This document shows positions 49,521-64,000 of a stretch of DNA of 64,000 nucleotides, one piece after another (position 1 is the first letter of the stretch; each line of letters begins with the position of its first letter). The stretch covers positions 88,316 to 152,315 of the forward strand of contig JAPYMA010000458.1 in the NCBI GenBank assembly GCA_035041965.1, written 5' to 3'. The notes below the pieces were generated by a model. It worked only from the letters and a program-made list of their open reading frames with translations. It was not told where the DNA came from and did not search any database. The stretch is from Anisakis pegreffii. Its lineage: Eukaryota; Nematoda; Chromadorea; Rhabditida; Anisakidae. Position numbers and translations under genes: made by a program.

Positions 49521-52500
49521 TTGAAAATGGGTAACTTCATATGAGAGATTGATTATTTTGCCTGAAATGTGGCGTACTGCGATTCAAAATGGGCATTTTA
49601 ATATGATAAATTGATTAGTATGTCTAAAATATGACATGTTTCGATTGAAAACGGACATTTTCATAAGAGAAGATTGATTATTTTGAATGATATATGACAT
49701 ACTTCGATTGAAAACGGGCATTTCCAAAAGACAAGTTGATTATTTTGTCAAAAATGTGACGTTTCTGTTGAAAATGGACATTTTCATATGAGAGATTGAT
49801 TATTTTGTCTGAAATGTGACATTTTGCGATTCAAAATGGGCATTTTCATATGATAAATTGATTATTTTGTCTAAAATATGACATGTTTCGATTGAAAATG
49901 GACATTGTCATAAGAGAAATTGATTACTTTGAATGAAATATGACATAATTCGATTGAAAACGGGCATTTTCAAAAGACAAGTTGATTATTTTGTCAAAAA
50001 TGTGACGTTTCTGTTGAAAATGGACATTTTCATATGAGAGATTGATTATTTTGTCTGAAATGTGACATTTTGCGATTCAAAATGGGCATTTTCATATGAT
50101 AAATTGATTGTTTTGTTTAAAATATGACATGTTTCTGTTGAAAATGGACATTGTCATATGAGAAATTGATTACTTTGAATGAAATATGACATATTTCGAT
50201 TGAAAACGGGCATTTTCAAAAGACAAGTTGATTATTTTGTCAAAAATGTGACGTTTCTGTTGAAAATGGACATTTTCATATGAGAGATTGATTATTTTGT
50301 CTGAAATGTGATATTTTGTTATTCAAAATGGGCATTTTCATATGTTAAATTGATTGTTTTGTTTAAAATATGACATGTTTCTGTTGAAAATGGACATTGT
50401 CATATGAGAGATAGATTATTTTGTCTAGAATATGACATCTTTCGATTGAAAACGGGCATTTCCAAAAGACAAGTTGATTATTTTGTCAAAAATGTGACAT
50501 TTCTGTTGAAAATGGACATTTTCATATGAGAGATTGATTATTTTGTCTGAAATGTGACATTTTGCGATTCAAAATGGGCATTTTCATATGATAAATTGAT
50601 TATTTTGTCTAAAATATGACATGTTTCGATTGAAAATGGACATTGTCATAAGAGAAATTGATTACTTTGAATGAAATATGACATAATTCGATTGAAAACG
50701 GACATTTTCATAAGACAAGTTGATTATTTTGTCTAAAATGTGACATGTTTCGATTGAAAATGGACATTTTCATATGAGAGATTGATTATTTTGTCTAAAA
50801 TGTGACATTTTGCGATTCAAAATGGACATTTTCATATGAGAAATTGATTATTTTGAATGAAATATGACATATTTCGATTTAAAATGGGCATTTTCATAAC
50901 ATAAATTGATTGTTTTGGCTAAAATGTGACGTTTCGATGGAAAACAGACAATTTCTTAAGAGACGTTGATTATTTTGACTGAAATGTGACATCTTGCGAT
51001 TCAAAATGGGCATTTTAATATGTTAAATAGATTAGTATGTCTAAAATATGACATGTTTCGATTGAAAACGGGCATTTCCAAAAGAGAAATTTGATTATTT
51101 TGAATGATATATGACATACTTCGATTGAAAACGGGCATTTCCAAAAGACAAGTTGATTATTTTGTCAAAAATGTGACGTTTCTGTTGAAAATGGACATTT
51201 TCATATGAGAGATTGATTATTTTGTCTGAAATGTGACATTTTGCGATTCAAAATGGGCATTTTCATATGATAAATTGATTATTTTGTCTAAAATATGACA
51301 TGTTTCGATTGAAAATGGACATTGTCATAAGAGAAATTGATTACTTTGAATGAAATATGACATAATTCGATTGAAAACGGGCATTTCCAAAAGACAAGTT
51401 GATTATTTTGTCAAAAATGTGACGTTTCTGTTGAAAATGGACATTTTCATATGAGAGATTGATTATTTTGTCTGAAATGTGACATTTTGCGATTCAAAAT
51501 GGGCATTTTCATATGTTAAATTGATTGTTTTGTTTAAAATATGACATGTTTCTGTTGAAAATGGACATTGTCATAAGAGAAATTGATTACTTTGAATGAA
51601 ATATGACATAATTCGATTGAAAACGGGCATTTTCAAAAGACAAGTTGATTATTTTGTCAAAAATGTGACGTTTCTGTTGAAAATGGACATTTTCATATGA
51701 GAGATTGATTATTTTCTCTGAGATGTGATATTTTGTTATTCAAAATGGGCATTTTCATATGTTAAATTGATTGTTTTGTTTAAAATATGACATGTTTCTG
51801 ATTGAAAACGGACATTGTCATATGAAGAAGAAATTGATTTTTTGTCTAGAATATGACATGTTTCGATTGAAAACGGGCATTACCAAAAGCCAAGTTGATT
51901 ATTTTGTCAAAAATGTCACGTTTCTCTTGAAAATGGACAACTTCATATGAGAGATTCCTTATTTTGTCTGAAATGTGACATTTTGTGATTCAAATGGGCA
52001 TTTTCATATGATAAATTGATTATTTTGTGTATAATGTAACGTTTCGATGGAGAATAGACAATTTCTCAAGAGAGATTGATTATTTTGACTGAAATGTGAC
52101 ATCTTGCGATTCGAAAATGGGCATTTTAATATGATAAATTGATTATTTTGTCTACAATATGACATCTTTCCATTGAAAACGGGCATTTCCAAAAGACAAG
52201 TTGGTTATTTTGTCAAAAATGTGACATTTCGGTTAAAAATGGACATTTTCGTAATAGAAATTGATCATTTTGAATGAAATATGACATATTTCGATTTAAA
52301 ATGGGCATTTTCATAAAATAATTGATTGTTTTGGCTAAAATGTGACGTTTCGATGGAAAATAGACAATTTCTTAAGAGAGATTGATTGTTTTGACTGAAA
52401 TGTGATATCGTGCGATTCAAAATGGGCACTTTAATATGATAAACAGATCAGTATGTCTAAAATATGACATGATTCGATTGAAAACGGGCATTTCCAAAAG

Positions 52501-55500
52501 AAAATTTGATTATTTTGAATGATATATGACATACTTCGATTGAAAACGGACATTTCCAATAGACAAGTTGATTATTTTGTCAAAAATGTGACGTTTCTGT
52601 TGAAAATGGACATTTTCATATGAGAGATTGATTATTTTGTCTGAAATGTGACATTTTGCGATTCAAAATGGGCATTTTCATATGATAAATTGATTATTTT
52701 GTCTAAAATATGACATGTTTCGATTGAAAATGGACATTTTCATAAGAGAAATTGATTATTTTGAATGAAATATGACATATTTCGATTGAAAATGGGCATT
52801 TTCATAAGATAAATTGATTATTTTGTCTAAAATGTGACGTTTCTGATTGAAAATGGACATTTTCATATGAGAGATTGATTATTTTGTCTGAAATGTGACA
52901 TTTTGCGATTCAAAATGGGCATTTTCATATGATAAATTGATTATTTTGTCTAAAATATGACATGTTTCGATTGAAAATGGACATTGTCATAAGAGAAATT
53001 GATTACTTTGAATGAAATATGACATATTTCGATTGAAAACGGGCATTTCCAAAAGACAAGTTGATTATTTTGTCAAAAATGTGACGTTTCTGTTGAAAAT
53101 GGACATTTTCATATGAGAGATTGATTATTTTGTCTGAAATGTGACATTTTGCGATTCAAAATGGGCATTTTCATATGTTAAATTGATTGTTTTGTTTAAA
53201 ATATGACATGTTTCTGTTGAAAATGGACATTGTCATAAGAGAAATTGATTACTTTGAATGAAATATGACATAATTCGATTGAAAACGGGCATTTTCAAAA
53301 GACAAGTTGATTATTTTGTCAAAAATGTGACGTTTCTGTTGAAAATGGACATTTTCATATGAGAGATTGATTATTTTCTCTGAGATGTGATATTTTGTTA
53401 TTCAAAATGGGCATTTTCATATGTTAAATTGATTGTTTTGTTTAAAATATGACATGTTTCTGTTGAAAATGGACATTGTCATATGAGAAATTGATTATTT
53501 TGACTGAAATATGACATATTTCGATTGAAAACGGGCATTTTCAAAAGACAAGTTGATTATTTTGTCAAAAATGTGACGTTTCTGTTGAAAATGGACATTT
53601 TCATATGAGAGATTGATTATTTTGTCTGAAATGTGACATTTTGCGATTCAAAATGGGCATTTTCATATGTTAAATTGATTGTTTTGTTTAAAATATGACA
53701 TGTTTCTGATTGAAAATGGACATTGTCATAAGAGAAATTGATTACTTTGACTGAAATATGACATCTTTCGATTGAAAACGGGCATTTTCAAAAGACAAGT
53801 TGATTATTTTGTCAAAAATGTGACGTTTCTGTTGAAAATGGACATTTTCATATGAGAGATTGATTATTTTGTCTGAGATGTGACATTTTGTGATTCAAAA
53901 TGGGCATTTTCATATGTTAAATTGATTGTTTTGTTTAAAATATGACATGTTTCTGTTGAAAATGGACATTGTCATATGAGAAATTGATTATTTTGAATGA
54001 AATATGACATATTTCGATTGAAAACGGGCATTTTCAAAAGACAAGTTGATTATTTTGTCAAAAATGTGACGTTTCTGTTGAAAATGGACATTTTCATATG
54101 AGAGATTGATTATTTTGTCTGAGATGTGATATTTTGTGATTCAAAATGGGCATTTTCATATGTTAAATTGATTGTTTTGTTTAAAATATGACATGTTTCT
54201 GATTGAAAATGGACATTGTCATATGAGAGATAGATTATTTTGTCTAGAATATGACATCTTTCGATTGAAAACGGGCATTTCCAAAAGACAAGTTGATTAT
54301 TTTGTCAAAAATGTGACATTTCTGTTGAAAATGGACATTTTCATATGAGAGATTGATTATTTTGTCTGAAATGTGACATTTTGCGATTCAAAATGGGCAT
54401 TTTCATATGATAAATTGATTGTTTTGTCTAAAATATGACATGTTTCTGATTGAAAATGGACATTTTCATAAGAGAAATTGATTATTTTGAATGAAATATG
54501 ACATAATTCGATTGAAAACGGGCATTTTCAATAAGACAAGTTGATTATTTTGTCAAAAATGTGACGTTTCTGTTGAAAATGGACATTTTCATATGAGAGA
54601 TTGATTATTTTCTCTGAGATGTGACATTTTGCGATTCAAAACGGGCATTTTCATATGTTAAATTGATTATTTTGTTTAAAATATGACATGTTTCTGATTG
54701 AAAACGGACATTTTCATAAGAAAGATTGATTATTTTGTCTAGAATATGACATCTTTCGATTGAAAACGGGCATTTCCAAAAGACAAGTTGATTATTTTGT
54801 CAAAAATGTGACGTTTCTGTTGAAAATGGACATTTTCATATGAGAGATTGATTATTTTGTCTGAAATGTGACATTTTGCGATTCAAAATGGGCATTTTCA
54901 TATGATAAATTGATTGTTTTGTTTAAAATATGACATGTTTCGATTGAAAATGGACATTGTCATAAGAGAAATTGATTATTTTGAATGAAATATGACATAT
55001 TTCGATTGAAAACGGGCATTTTCATAAGACAAGTTGATTATTTTGTCTAAAATGTGACATGTTTCGATTGAAAATGGGCATTTTCATATGAGAAATTGAT
55101 TATTTTGTCTAAAATGTGACATTTTGCGATTCAAAATGGACATTTTCGTATGAGAAATTGATTATTTTGAATGAAATATGACATATTTCGATTTAAAATG
55201 GGCATTTTCATAAAATAATTGATTGTTTTGGCTAAAATGTGACGTTTCGATGGAAAATAGACAGTTTCTTAAGAGAGATTGATTATTTTGACTGAAATGT
55301 GACATCTTGCGATTCGAAATGGGCATTTTAATATGATAAATAGATTAGTATGTCTAAAATATGACATGATTCGATTGAAAACGGGCATTTCCAAAAGAAA
55401 ATTTGATTATTTTGAATGATATATGACATATTTCGATTGAAAACGGACATTTCCAATAAGACAAGATTGATTATTTTGTCAAAAATGTGACGTTTCTGTT

Positions 55501-58500
55501 GAAAATGGACATTTTCATATGAGAGATTGATTATTTTGTCTGAAATGTGACATCTTGCGATTCGAAATGGGCATTTTAATATGTTAAATAGATTAGTATG
55601 TCTAAAATATGACATGTTTTGATTGAAAACGGGCACGTCCAAAAGAAAAAAGAAAAATTGATTATTTTGTCAGAATATGACATGTTTCGATTGAAAACGG
55701 GCATTACCAAAAGCCAAGTTGATTATTTTGTCAAAAATGTCACGTTTCTCTTGAAAATGGACAACTTCATATGAGAGATTCATTATTTTGTCTGAAATGT
55801 GACATTTTGTGATTCAAAATGGGCATTTTCATATGATAAATTGATTATTTTGTGTATAATGTAACGTTTCGATGGAGAATAGACAATTTCTCAAGAGAGA
55901 TTGATTATTTTGACTGAAATGTGACATCTTGCGATTCGAAATGGGCATTTTAATATGTTAAATAGATTAGTATGTCTAAAATATGACATGTTTTGATTGA
56001 AAACGGGCACGGCCAAAAGAAAAAAGAAAAATTGATTATTTTGTCAGAATATGACATGTTTCGATTGAAAACGGGCACTACCAAAACAAAATGTGATTAT
56101 TATGAATGATATATGACATATTTTGATTGAAAACGGACGCTTTCATAAGAAAAATTGAATATTTTGTCAGAATATGACATGTTTCGATTGAAAACGGGCA
56201 TTACCAAAAGACAAGTTGGTTATTTTGTCAAAAATGTGACATTTCTGTTAAAAATGGACATTTTCGTAATAGAAATTGATCATTTTGAATGAAATATGAC
56301 ATATTTCGATTTAAAATGGGCATTTTCATATGATAAATTGATTATTTTGTCTAAAATATGACATGTTTCGATTGAAAACGGACACTTTCATAAGAGAAAT
56401 TGATTATTTTGTCAGAATATGACATGTTTCGATTGAAAACGGGCATTACCAAAAGCCAAGTTGATTATTTTGTCAAAATATGTCACGTTTCTGATTGAAA
56501 ATGGACAACTTTCATATGAGAGATTGATTATTTTGTCTGAAATGTGACATTTTGCGATTCAAAATGGGCATTTTCATATGATAAATTGATTATTTTGTCG
56601 TAAAATGTGACATTTGTCGATTGAAAATGGACATTTTCGTAAGAGAAATTGATTATTTTGAATGAAATATGACATATTTCGATTTAAAATGGGCATTTTC
56701 ATAAAATAATTGATTGTTTTGGCTAAAATGTGACGTTTCGATGGAAAATAGACAATTTCTTAAGAGAGATTGATTGTTTTGACTGAAATGTGACATGTTG
56801 CGATTCAAAATGGGCATTTTCAATATGATAAATATGATTATTATGTCTAAAATATGACATGTTTTGATTGAAAACGGGCATTTTCATAAAGAAAAATTGA
56901 TTATTTTGTCTAGAATATGACATATTTCGATTGAAAACGGGCATTTCCAAAAGACAAGTTGATTATTTTGTCAAAAATGTGACGTTTCGGTTGAAAATGG
57001 ACATTTTCATAATGAGAGATTGATTATTTTGACTGAAATGTGACATATTTGCGATTCAAAATGGGCATTTTCATATGATAAATTGATTATTTTGTCTAAA
57101 ATATGACATGATTCGATTGAAAACGGGCATTTCCAAAAGAAAATTTGATTATTTTGAATGATATATGGCATATTTTGATTGAAAACGGACACTTTCATAA
57201 GAAAAATTGATTTTTTTGTCTAGAATATGACGTCTTTCGATTGAAAACGGGCATTTCCAAAAGACAAGTTGGTTATTTTGTCAAAAATGTGACGTTATCA
57301 GTTAATAATGGACATTTTCATATGAGACATTGATTATTTTGAATGAAATATGACATATTTCGATTCATAATGGGCATTTTCATAAAATAATTGATTGTTT
57401 TGGCTAAAATGTGACGTTTCGATGGAAAATAGACAATTTCTTAAGAGAGATTGATTATTTTGACTGAAATGTGACATCTTGCGATTCGAAATGGGCATTT
57501 TAATATGTTAAATAGATTAGTATGTCTAAAATATGACATGATTCGATTGAAAACGGGCATTTCCAAAAGAAAAATTTGATTATTTTGAATGATATATGAC
57601 ATATTTCGATTGAAAACGGACATTTCCAAAAGACAAGTTGATTATTTTGTCAAAAATGTGACGTTTCTGTTGAAAATGGACATTTTCATATGAGAGATTG
57701 ATTATTTTGTCTGAAATGTGACATTTTGCGATTCAAAATGGGCATTTTCATATGATAAATTGATTATTTTGTCTAAAATGTGACATGTTTCGATTGAAAA
57801 TGGACATTTTCATAAGAGAAATTGATTATTTTGAATGAAATATGACATATTTCGATTTAAAATGGGCATTTTCAATAAGACAAGTTGATTATTTTGTCTA
57901 AAATGTGACGTTTCTGATTGAAAATGGACATTTTCATATGAGAGATTGATTATTTTGTCTGAAATGTGACATTTTGCGATTCAAAATGGGCATTTTCAAT
58001 ATGATAAATTGATTAGTTATGTCTAAAATATGACATGTTTCGATTGAAAATGGACATTGTCATAAGAGAAATTGATTACTTTGAATGAAATATGACATAT
58101 TTCGATTGAAAACGGGCATTTCCAAAAGACAAGTTGATTATTTTGTCAAAAATGTGACGTTTCTGTTGAAAATGGACATTTTCATATGAGAGATTGATTA
58201 TTTTGTCTGAAATGTGACATTTTGCGATTCAAAATGGGCATTTTCATATGATAAATAGATTAGTTATGTCTAAAATATGACATGTTTCGATTGAAAATGG
58301 ACATTGTCATAAGAGAAATTGATTACTTTGAATGAAATATGACATAATTCGATTGAAAACGGGCATTTTCAAAAGACAAGTTGATTATTTTGTCAAAAAT
58401 GTGACGTTTCTGTTGAAAATGGACATTTTCATATGAGAGATTGATTATTTTGTCTGAAATGTGACATTTTGCGATTCAAAATGGGCATTTTCATATGATA

Positions 58501-61500
58501 AATTGATTAGTATTGTTTAAAATATGACATGTTTCTGATTGAAAATGGACATTGTCATAAGAGAAATTGATTACTTTGAATGAAATATGACATAATTCGA
58601 TTGAAAACGGGCATTTTCAAAAGACAAGTTGATTATTTTGTCAAAAATGTGACGTTTCTGTTGAAAATGGACATTTTCATATGAGAGATTGATTATTTTG
58701 TCTGAAATGTGACATTTTGCGATTCAAAATGGGCATTTTCATATGTTAAATTGATTGTTTTGTTTAAAATATGACATGTTTCTGTTGAAAATGGACATTG
58801 TCATAAGAGAAATTGATTACTTTGAATGAAATATGACATAATTCGATTGAAAACGGGCATTTTCAAAAGACAAGTTGATTATTTTGTCAAAAATGTGACG
58901 TTTCTGTTGAAAATGGACATTTTCATATGAGAGATTGATTATTTTGTCTGAAATGTGATATTTTGTTATTCAAAATGGGCATTTTCATATGTTAAATTGA
59001 TTGTTTTGTTTAAAATATGACATGTTTCTGTTGAAAATGGACATTGTCATATGAGAAATTGATTACTTTGAATGAAATATGACATAATTCGATTGAAAAC
59101 GGGCATTTTCAAAAGACAAGTTGATTATTTTGTCAAAAATGTGACGTTTCTGTTGAAAATGGACATTTTCATATGAGAGATTGATTATTTTCTCTGAGAT
59201 GTGATATTTTGTTATTCAAAATGGGCATTTTCATATGTTAAATTGATTGTTTTGTTTAAAATATGACATGTTTCTGTTGAAAATGGACATTGTCATATGA
59301 GAGATTGATTATTTTGTCTAGAATATGACATCTTTCGATTGAAAACGGGCATTTCCAAAAGACAAGTTGATTATTTTGTCAAAAATGTGACGTTTCTGTT
59401 GAAAATGGACATTTTCATATGAGAGATTGATTATTTTGTCTGAAATGTGACATTTTGCGATTCAAAATGGGCATTTTCATATGTTAAATTGATTGTTTTG
59501 TTTAAAATATGACATGTTTCTGATTGAAAATGGACATTGTCATAAGAGAAATTGATTACTTTGAATGAAATATGACATAATTCGATTGAAAACGGGCATT
59601 TTCAAAAGACAAGTTGATTATTTTGTCAAAAATGTGACGTTTCTGTTGAAAATGGACATTTTCATATGAGAGATTGATTATTTTGTCTGAAATGTGACAT
59701 TTTGCGATTCAAAATGGGCATTTTCATATGTTAAATTGATTGTTTTGTTTAAAATATGACATGTTTCTGTTGAAAATGGACATTGTCATATGAGAGATTG
59801 ATTATTTTGTCTAGAATATGACATCTTTCGATTGAAAACGGGCATTTCCAAAAGACAAGTTGATTATTTTGTCAAAAATGTGACGTTTCTGTTGAAAATG
59901 GACATTTTCATATGAGAGATTGATTATTTTGTCTGAAATGTGACATTTTGCGATTCAAAATGGACATTTTCGTATGAGAAATTGATTATTTTGAATGAAA
60001 TATGACATATTTCGATTTAAAATGGGCATTTTCATAACATAAATTGATTGTTTTGGCTAAAATGTGACGTTTCGATGGAAAACAGACAATTTCTTAAGAG
60101 AGATTGATTATTTTGACTGAAATGTGATATCGTGCGATTCAAAATGGGCATTTTAATATGATAAATAGATTAGTATGTCTAAAATATGACATGATTCGAT
60201 TGAAAACGGGCATTTCCAAAAGAAAATTTGATTATTTTGAATGATATATGACATATTTCGATTGAAAACGGACATTTCCAAAAGACAAGTTGATTATTTT
60301 GTCAAAAATGTGACGTTTCTGTTGAAAATGGACATTTTCATATGAGAGATTGATTATTTTGTCTGAAATGTGACATTTTGCGATTCAAAATGGGCATTTT
60401 CATATGATAAATTGATTATTTTGTCTAAAATATGACATATTTCGATTGAAAATGGACATTTTCATAAGAGAAATTGATTATTTTGAATGAGAATATGACA
60501 TATTTCGATTGAAAACGGGCATTTCCAAAAGACAAGTTGATTATTTTGTCAAAAATGTGACGTTTCTGTTGAAAATGGACATTTTCATATGAGAGATTGA
60601 TTATTTTGACTGAAATGTGACATATTTGCGATTCAAAATGGGCATTTTCATATGATAAATTGATTATTATGTGTATAATGTAACGTTTCGATGGAGAATA
60701 GACAATTTCTCAAGAGAGATTGATTATTTTGACTGAAATGTGACATCTTTCGATTCGAAATGGGCATTTTAATATGTTAAATAGATTAGTATGTCTAAAA
60801 TATGACATGTTTTGATTGAAAACGGGCACGTCCAAAAGAAAAAAGAAAAATTGATTATTTTGTCAGAATATGACATGTTTCGATTGAAAACGGGCATTAC
60901 CAAAAGCCAAGTTGATTATTTTGTCAAAAATGTCACGTTTCTCTTGAAAATGGACAACTTCATATGAGAGATTCATTATTTTGTCTGAAATGTGACATTT
61001 TGTGATTCAAAATGGGCATTTTCATATGATAAATTGATTATTTTGTGTATAATGTAACGTTTCGATGGAGAATAGACAATTTCTCAAGAGAGATTGATTA
61101 TTTTGAATGAAATATGACATATTTCGGCATTTCCGAAAGCCACGTTGATTACTTTGTCAAAAATGTCACGTTTACGTTGAAAATGGGTAACTTCATATGA
61201 GAGATTGATTATTTTGCCTGAAATGTGGCGTACTGCGATTCAAAATGGGCATTTTAATATGATAAGTAGATTAGTATGTCTAAAATATGACATGTTTCGA
61301 TTGAAAACGGACATTTTCATAAGAAAAATTGATTATTTTGAATGAAATATGACATATTTCGATTGAAAACGGGCATTTCCAATAGACAAGTTGATTATTT
61401 TGTCAAAAATGTGACGTTTCTGTTGAAAATGGACATTTTCATATGAGAGATTGATTATTTTGTCTGAAATGTGACATTTTGCGATTGAAAATGGGCATTT

Positions 61501-64000
61501 TCATATGATAAATTGATTATTTTGTCTAAAATATGACATGTTTCGATTGAAAATGGACATTTTCATAAGAGAAATTGATTATTTTGTCTAAAATATGACA
61601 TGTTTCGATTGAAAACGGACATTTTCATAAGAGAAATTGATTATTTTGTCTAAAATATGACATGTTTCGATTGAAAATGGACATTTTCATATGAGAAATT
61701 GATTATTTTGTCTAAAATGTGACATTTTGCGATTCAAAACGGACATTTTCGTATGAGAAATTGATTATTTTGAATGAAATATGACATATTTCGATATAAA
61801 ATGAGCATTTTCATAAGATAAATTGATTATTTTGGCTAAAATGTGACGTTTCGATGGAAAATAGACAATTTCTCAAGAGAGATTGATTATTTTGCCTGAA
61901 ATGTGGCGTACTGCGATTCAAAATGGGCATTTTAATATGATAAGTAGATTAGTACGTCCAAAACATGACATGATTCGATTGAAAACGAGCATTTCCAAAA
62001 GAAGATTTGATTATTTTGAATGATATATGACATACTTCGATTGAAAGCGGACATTTCCAATAGACAAGATGATTATTTTGTCAAATATGTGACGTTTCTG
62101 TTGAAAATGGATATTTTCATATGAGAGATTGATTATTTTGTCTGAAATGTGACATTTTGCGATTCAAAATGGGCATTTTCATATGATAAATTGATTATTT
62201 TGTCTAAAATATGACATGTTTCGATTGAAAATGGACATTTTCATAAGAGAAATTGATTATTTTGAATGAAATATGACATATTTCGATTGAAAACGGGCAT
62301 TTTCATAAGAGAAATTGATTATTTTGTCAATGATATATGACATGTTTTGATTGAAAATGGACATTTTCATAAGAGAAATTGATTATTTTGTCTAGAATAT
62401 GACATTTTGCGATTGAAAATGGGCATTTTCATATGATAAATTGATTATTTTGTCAAAAATGTGACGTTATCAGTTAATAATGGACATTTTCATATGAGAC
62501 ATTGATTATTTTGAATGAAATATGACATATTTCGATTCATAATGGGCATTTTCATATGATAAATTGATTATTATGTGTATAATGTAACGTTTCGATGGAG
62601 AATAGACAATTTCTCAAGAGAGATTGATTATTTTGACTGAAATGTGACATCTTGCGATTCGAAATGGGCATTTTAATATGTTAAATAGATTAGTATGTCT
62701 AAAATATGACATGTTTTGATTGAAAACGGGCACGTCCAAAAGAAAAAAGAAAAATTGATTATTTTGTCAGAATATGACATGTTTCGATTGAAAACGGGCA
62801 TTACCAAAAGCCAAGTTGATTATTTTGTCAAAAATGTCACGTTTCTCTTGAAAATGGACAACTTCATATGAGAGATTCCTTATTTTGTCTGAAATGTGAC
62901 ATTTTGTGATTCAAAATGGGCATTTTCTTATGATAAATTGATTATTTTGTGTATAATGTAACGTTTCGATGGAGAATAGACAATTTCTCAAGAGAGATTG
63001 ATTATTTTGACTGAAATATGACATCTTTCGATTCGAAAATGGGCATTTTCAATAAGATAAGTTGATTATTTTGTCTAAAATGTGACGTTTCTGATTGAAA
63101 ATGGACATTTTCATATGAGAGATTGATTATTTTGTCTGAAATGTGACATTTTGCGATTCAAAATGGGCATTTTAATATGATAAATTAGATTAGTATGTCT
63201 AAAATATGACATGTTTCGATTGAAAATGGACATTGTCATAAGAGAAATTGATTACTTTGAATGAAATATGACATAATTCGATTGAAAACGGGCATTTTCA
63301 AAAGACAAGTTGATTATTTTGTCAAAAATGTGACGTTTCTGTTGAAAATGGACATTTTCATATGAGAGATTGATTATTTTGTCTGAAATGTGACATTTTG
63401 CGATTCAAAATGGGCATTTTCATATGATAAATTGATTATTTTGTTTAAAATATGACATGTTTCGATTGAAAATGGACATTTTCATATGAGAGATTGATTA
63501 TTTTGTCTAGAATATGACATCTTTCGATTGAAAACGGGCATTTCCAAAAGACAAGTTGATTATTTTGTCTAAAATATGACATGTTTCGATTGAAAATGGA
63601 CATTTTCATATGAGAGATTGATTATTTTGTCTGAAATGTGACATTTTGCGATTCAAAACGGACATTTTCATATGATAAATTGATTATTTTGAATGAAATA
63701 TGACATATTTCGATTTAAAATGGGCATTTTCATAAAATAATTGATTGTTTTGGCTAAAATGTGACGTTTCGATGGAAAATAGACAATTTCTTAAGAGAGA
63801 TTGATTGTTTTGACTGAAATGTGATATCGTGCGATTCAAAATGGGCACTTTAATATGATAAACAGATCAGTATGTCTAAAATATGACATGATTCGATTGA
63901 AAACGGGCATTTCCAAAAGAAAATTTGATTATTTTGAATGATATATGGCATATTTTGATTGAAAACGGACACTTTCATAAGAAAAATTGATTTTTTTGTC

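Larger units (their letters stand above)
40543..64000. repeat. Satellite DNA array, about 62-bp monomer with 246-bp higher-order repeat
   Basis: More than 23 kb of tandem monomers, by length about 370, running off the right end. A monomer starts at GACAT or GACGT, has TTTCGATTGAAAA (a TTTC/GAAA dyad), then GG(A/G)CATTTTCATA, then TTGATTATTTTGTC and an AAAAT(A/G)T end. Four monomer types alternate in fixed order: A (60 bp, GACGTTTCTGTTG), B (62 bp, GACATTTTGCGATTC), C (62 bp, GACATGTTTCG with CATTGTCATAAG), D (62 bp, GACATAATTCG with CATTTCCAAAAGAC). Type A starts occur at 43040, 43287, 43534, 43781 and 44027, giving a 246-247 bp period. Other monomer types (GACGTTTCGATGG, AGATTAGTATGTC, GAATGATATATGAC) form blocks between the tetramer runs. 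Open frames on the minus strand are repeat artefacts. Confidence 0.98.

Noticed and set aside
52004..57629. Several minus-strand open frames (about 60-105 codons) with repeated FNRNMSY- or NNQFI-like peptides
   Set aside because: They are translations of the 60-62 bp satellite monomers; frames break whenever monomer length changes and there is no splice or poly(A) context.
40543..64000. CRISPR-like repeat-spacer array
   Set aside because: There are no unique spacers; every segment is a diverged copy of the same monomer, and the genome is eukaryotic.

Overview
This window is nuclear DNA of a nematode. Six protein genes are recognisable, and all have their closest remembered relatives in nematodes: a glutamate-gated chloride channel of the AVR-14 type, ArfGAP1, the ribosome-assembly GTPase LSG1, ribosomal protein eL27, a Gq alpha subunit that matches EGL-30 in length and residue numbering, and a LEM-domain/emerin-like membrane protein. 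Introns are mostly short to medium, the DNA is AT-rich, and many 3' splice sites end in AAG. The species cannot be named from the sequence; a parasitic lineage with a large repeat load is only a guess.

Layout. 1-7.1 kb: AT-rich, almost empty, with one good tRNA-Thr(AGT) on the minus strand; probably intron of the channel gene. 7.1-7.6 kb: first two coding exons of the channel (minus strand). 9.1-9.6 kb: dead 3' end of an RTE-like LINE. 11.2-13.9 kb: complete 11-exon ArfGAP1 (minus). 15.6-18.7 kb: 10-exon LSG1 (plus), with an apparent one-base frameshift in exon 9. 19.1-19.9 kb: 3-exon rpl-27 (plus), whose second intron carries a palindromic element and a tRNA-like relic. 20-26.3 kb: long upstream region with a (TA)n tract. 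26.4-33.7 kb: complete 8-exon egl-30 (plus) with a 4.9 kb first intron holding minisatellites. 36.2-36.5 kb: an unrecognised short minus-strand gene candidate. 38.3-39.5 kb: 3-exon emerin-like gene (plus).

From 40.1 kb the character changes completely. A 54-bp GC-rich minisatellite (about 0.45 kb) abuts an A+T-rich satellite array that runs to the window end (about 23.4 kb). The basic satellite monomer is about 62 bp. Four diverged monomer types follow each other in a fixed order to make a 246-247 bp higher-order repeat, and blocks of these are themselves duplicated over kilobases. The gene-side edge is more diverged, and a 565-bp insertion flanked by a 14-bp target-site duplication sits inside it.

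The genes are not an operon in any obvious sense. ArfGAP1 and LSG1 are divergent. LSG1 and rpl-27 are in the same direction about 350 bp apart and both serve 60S ribosome production, so a small operon or shared regulation is possible but not shown. All exon boundaries below were read from the sequence by homology remembered from the families plus GT/AG and phase continuity; no search was run.
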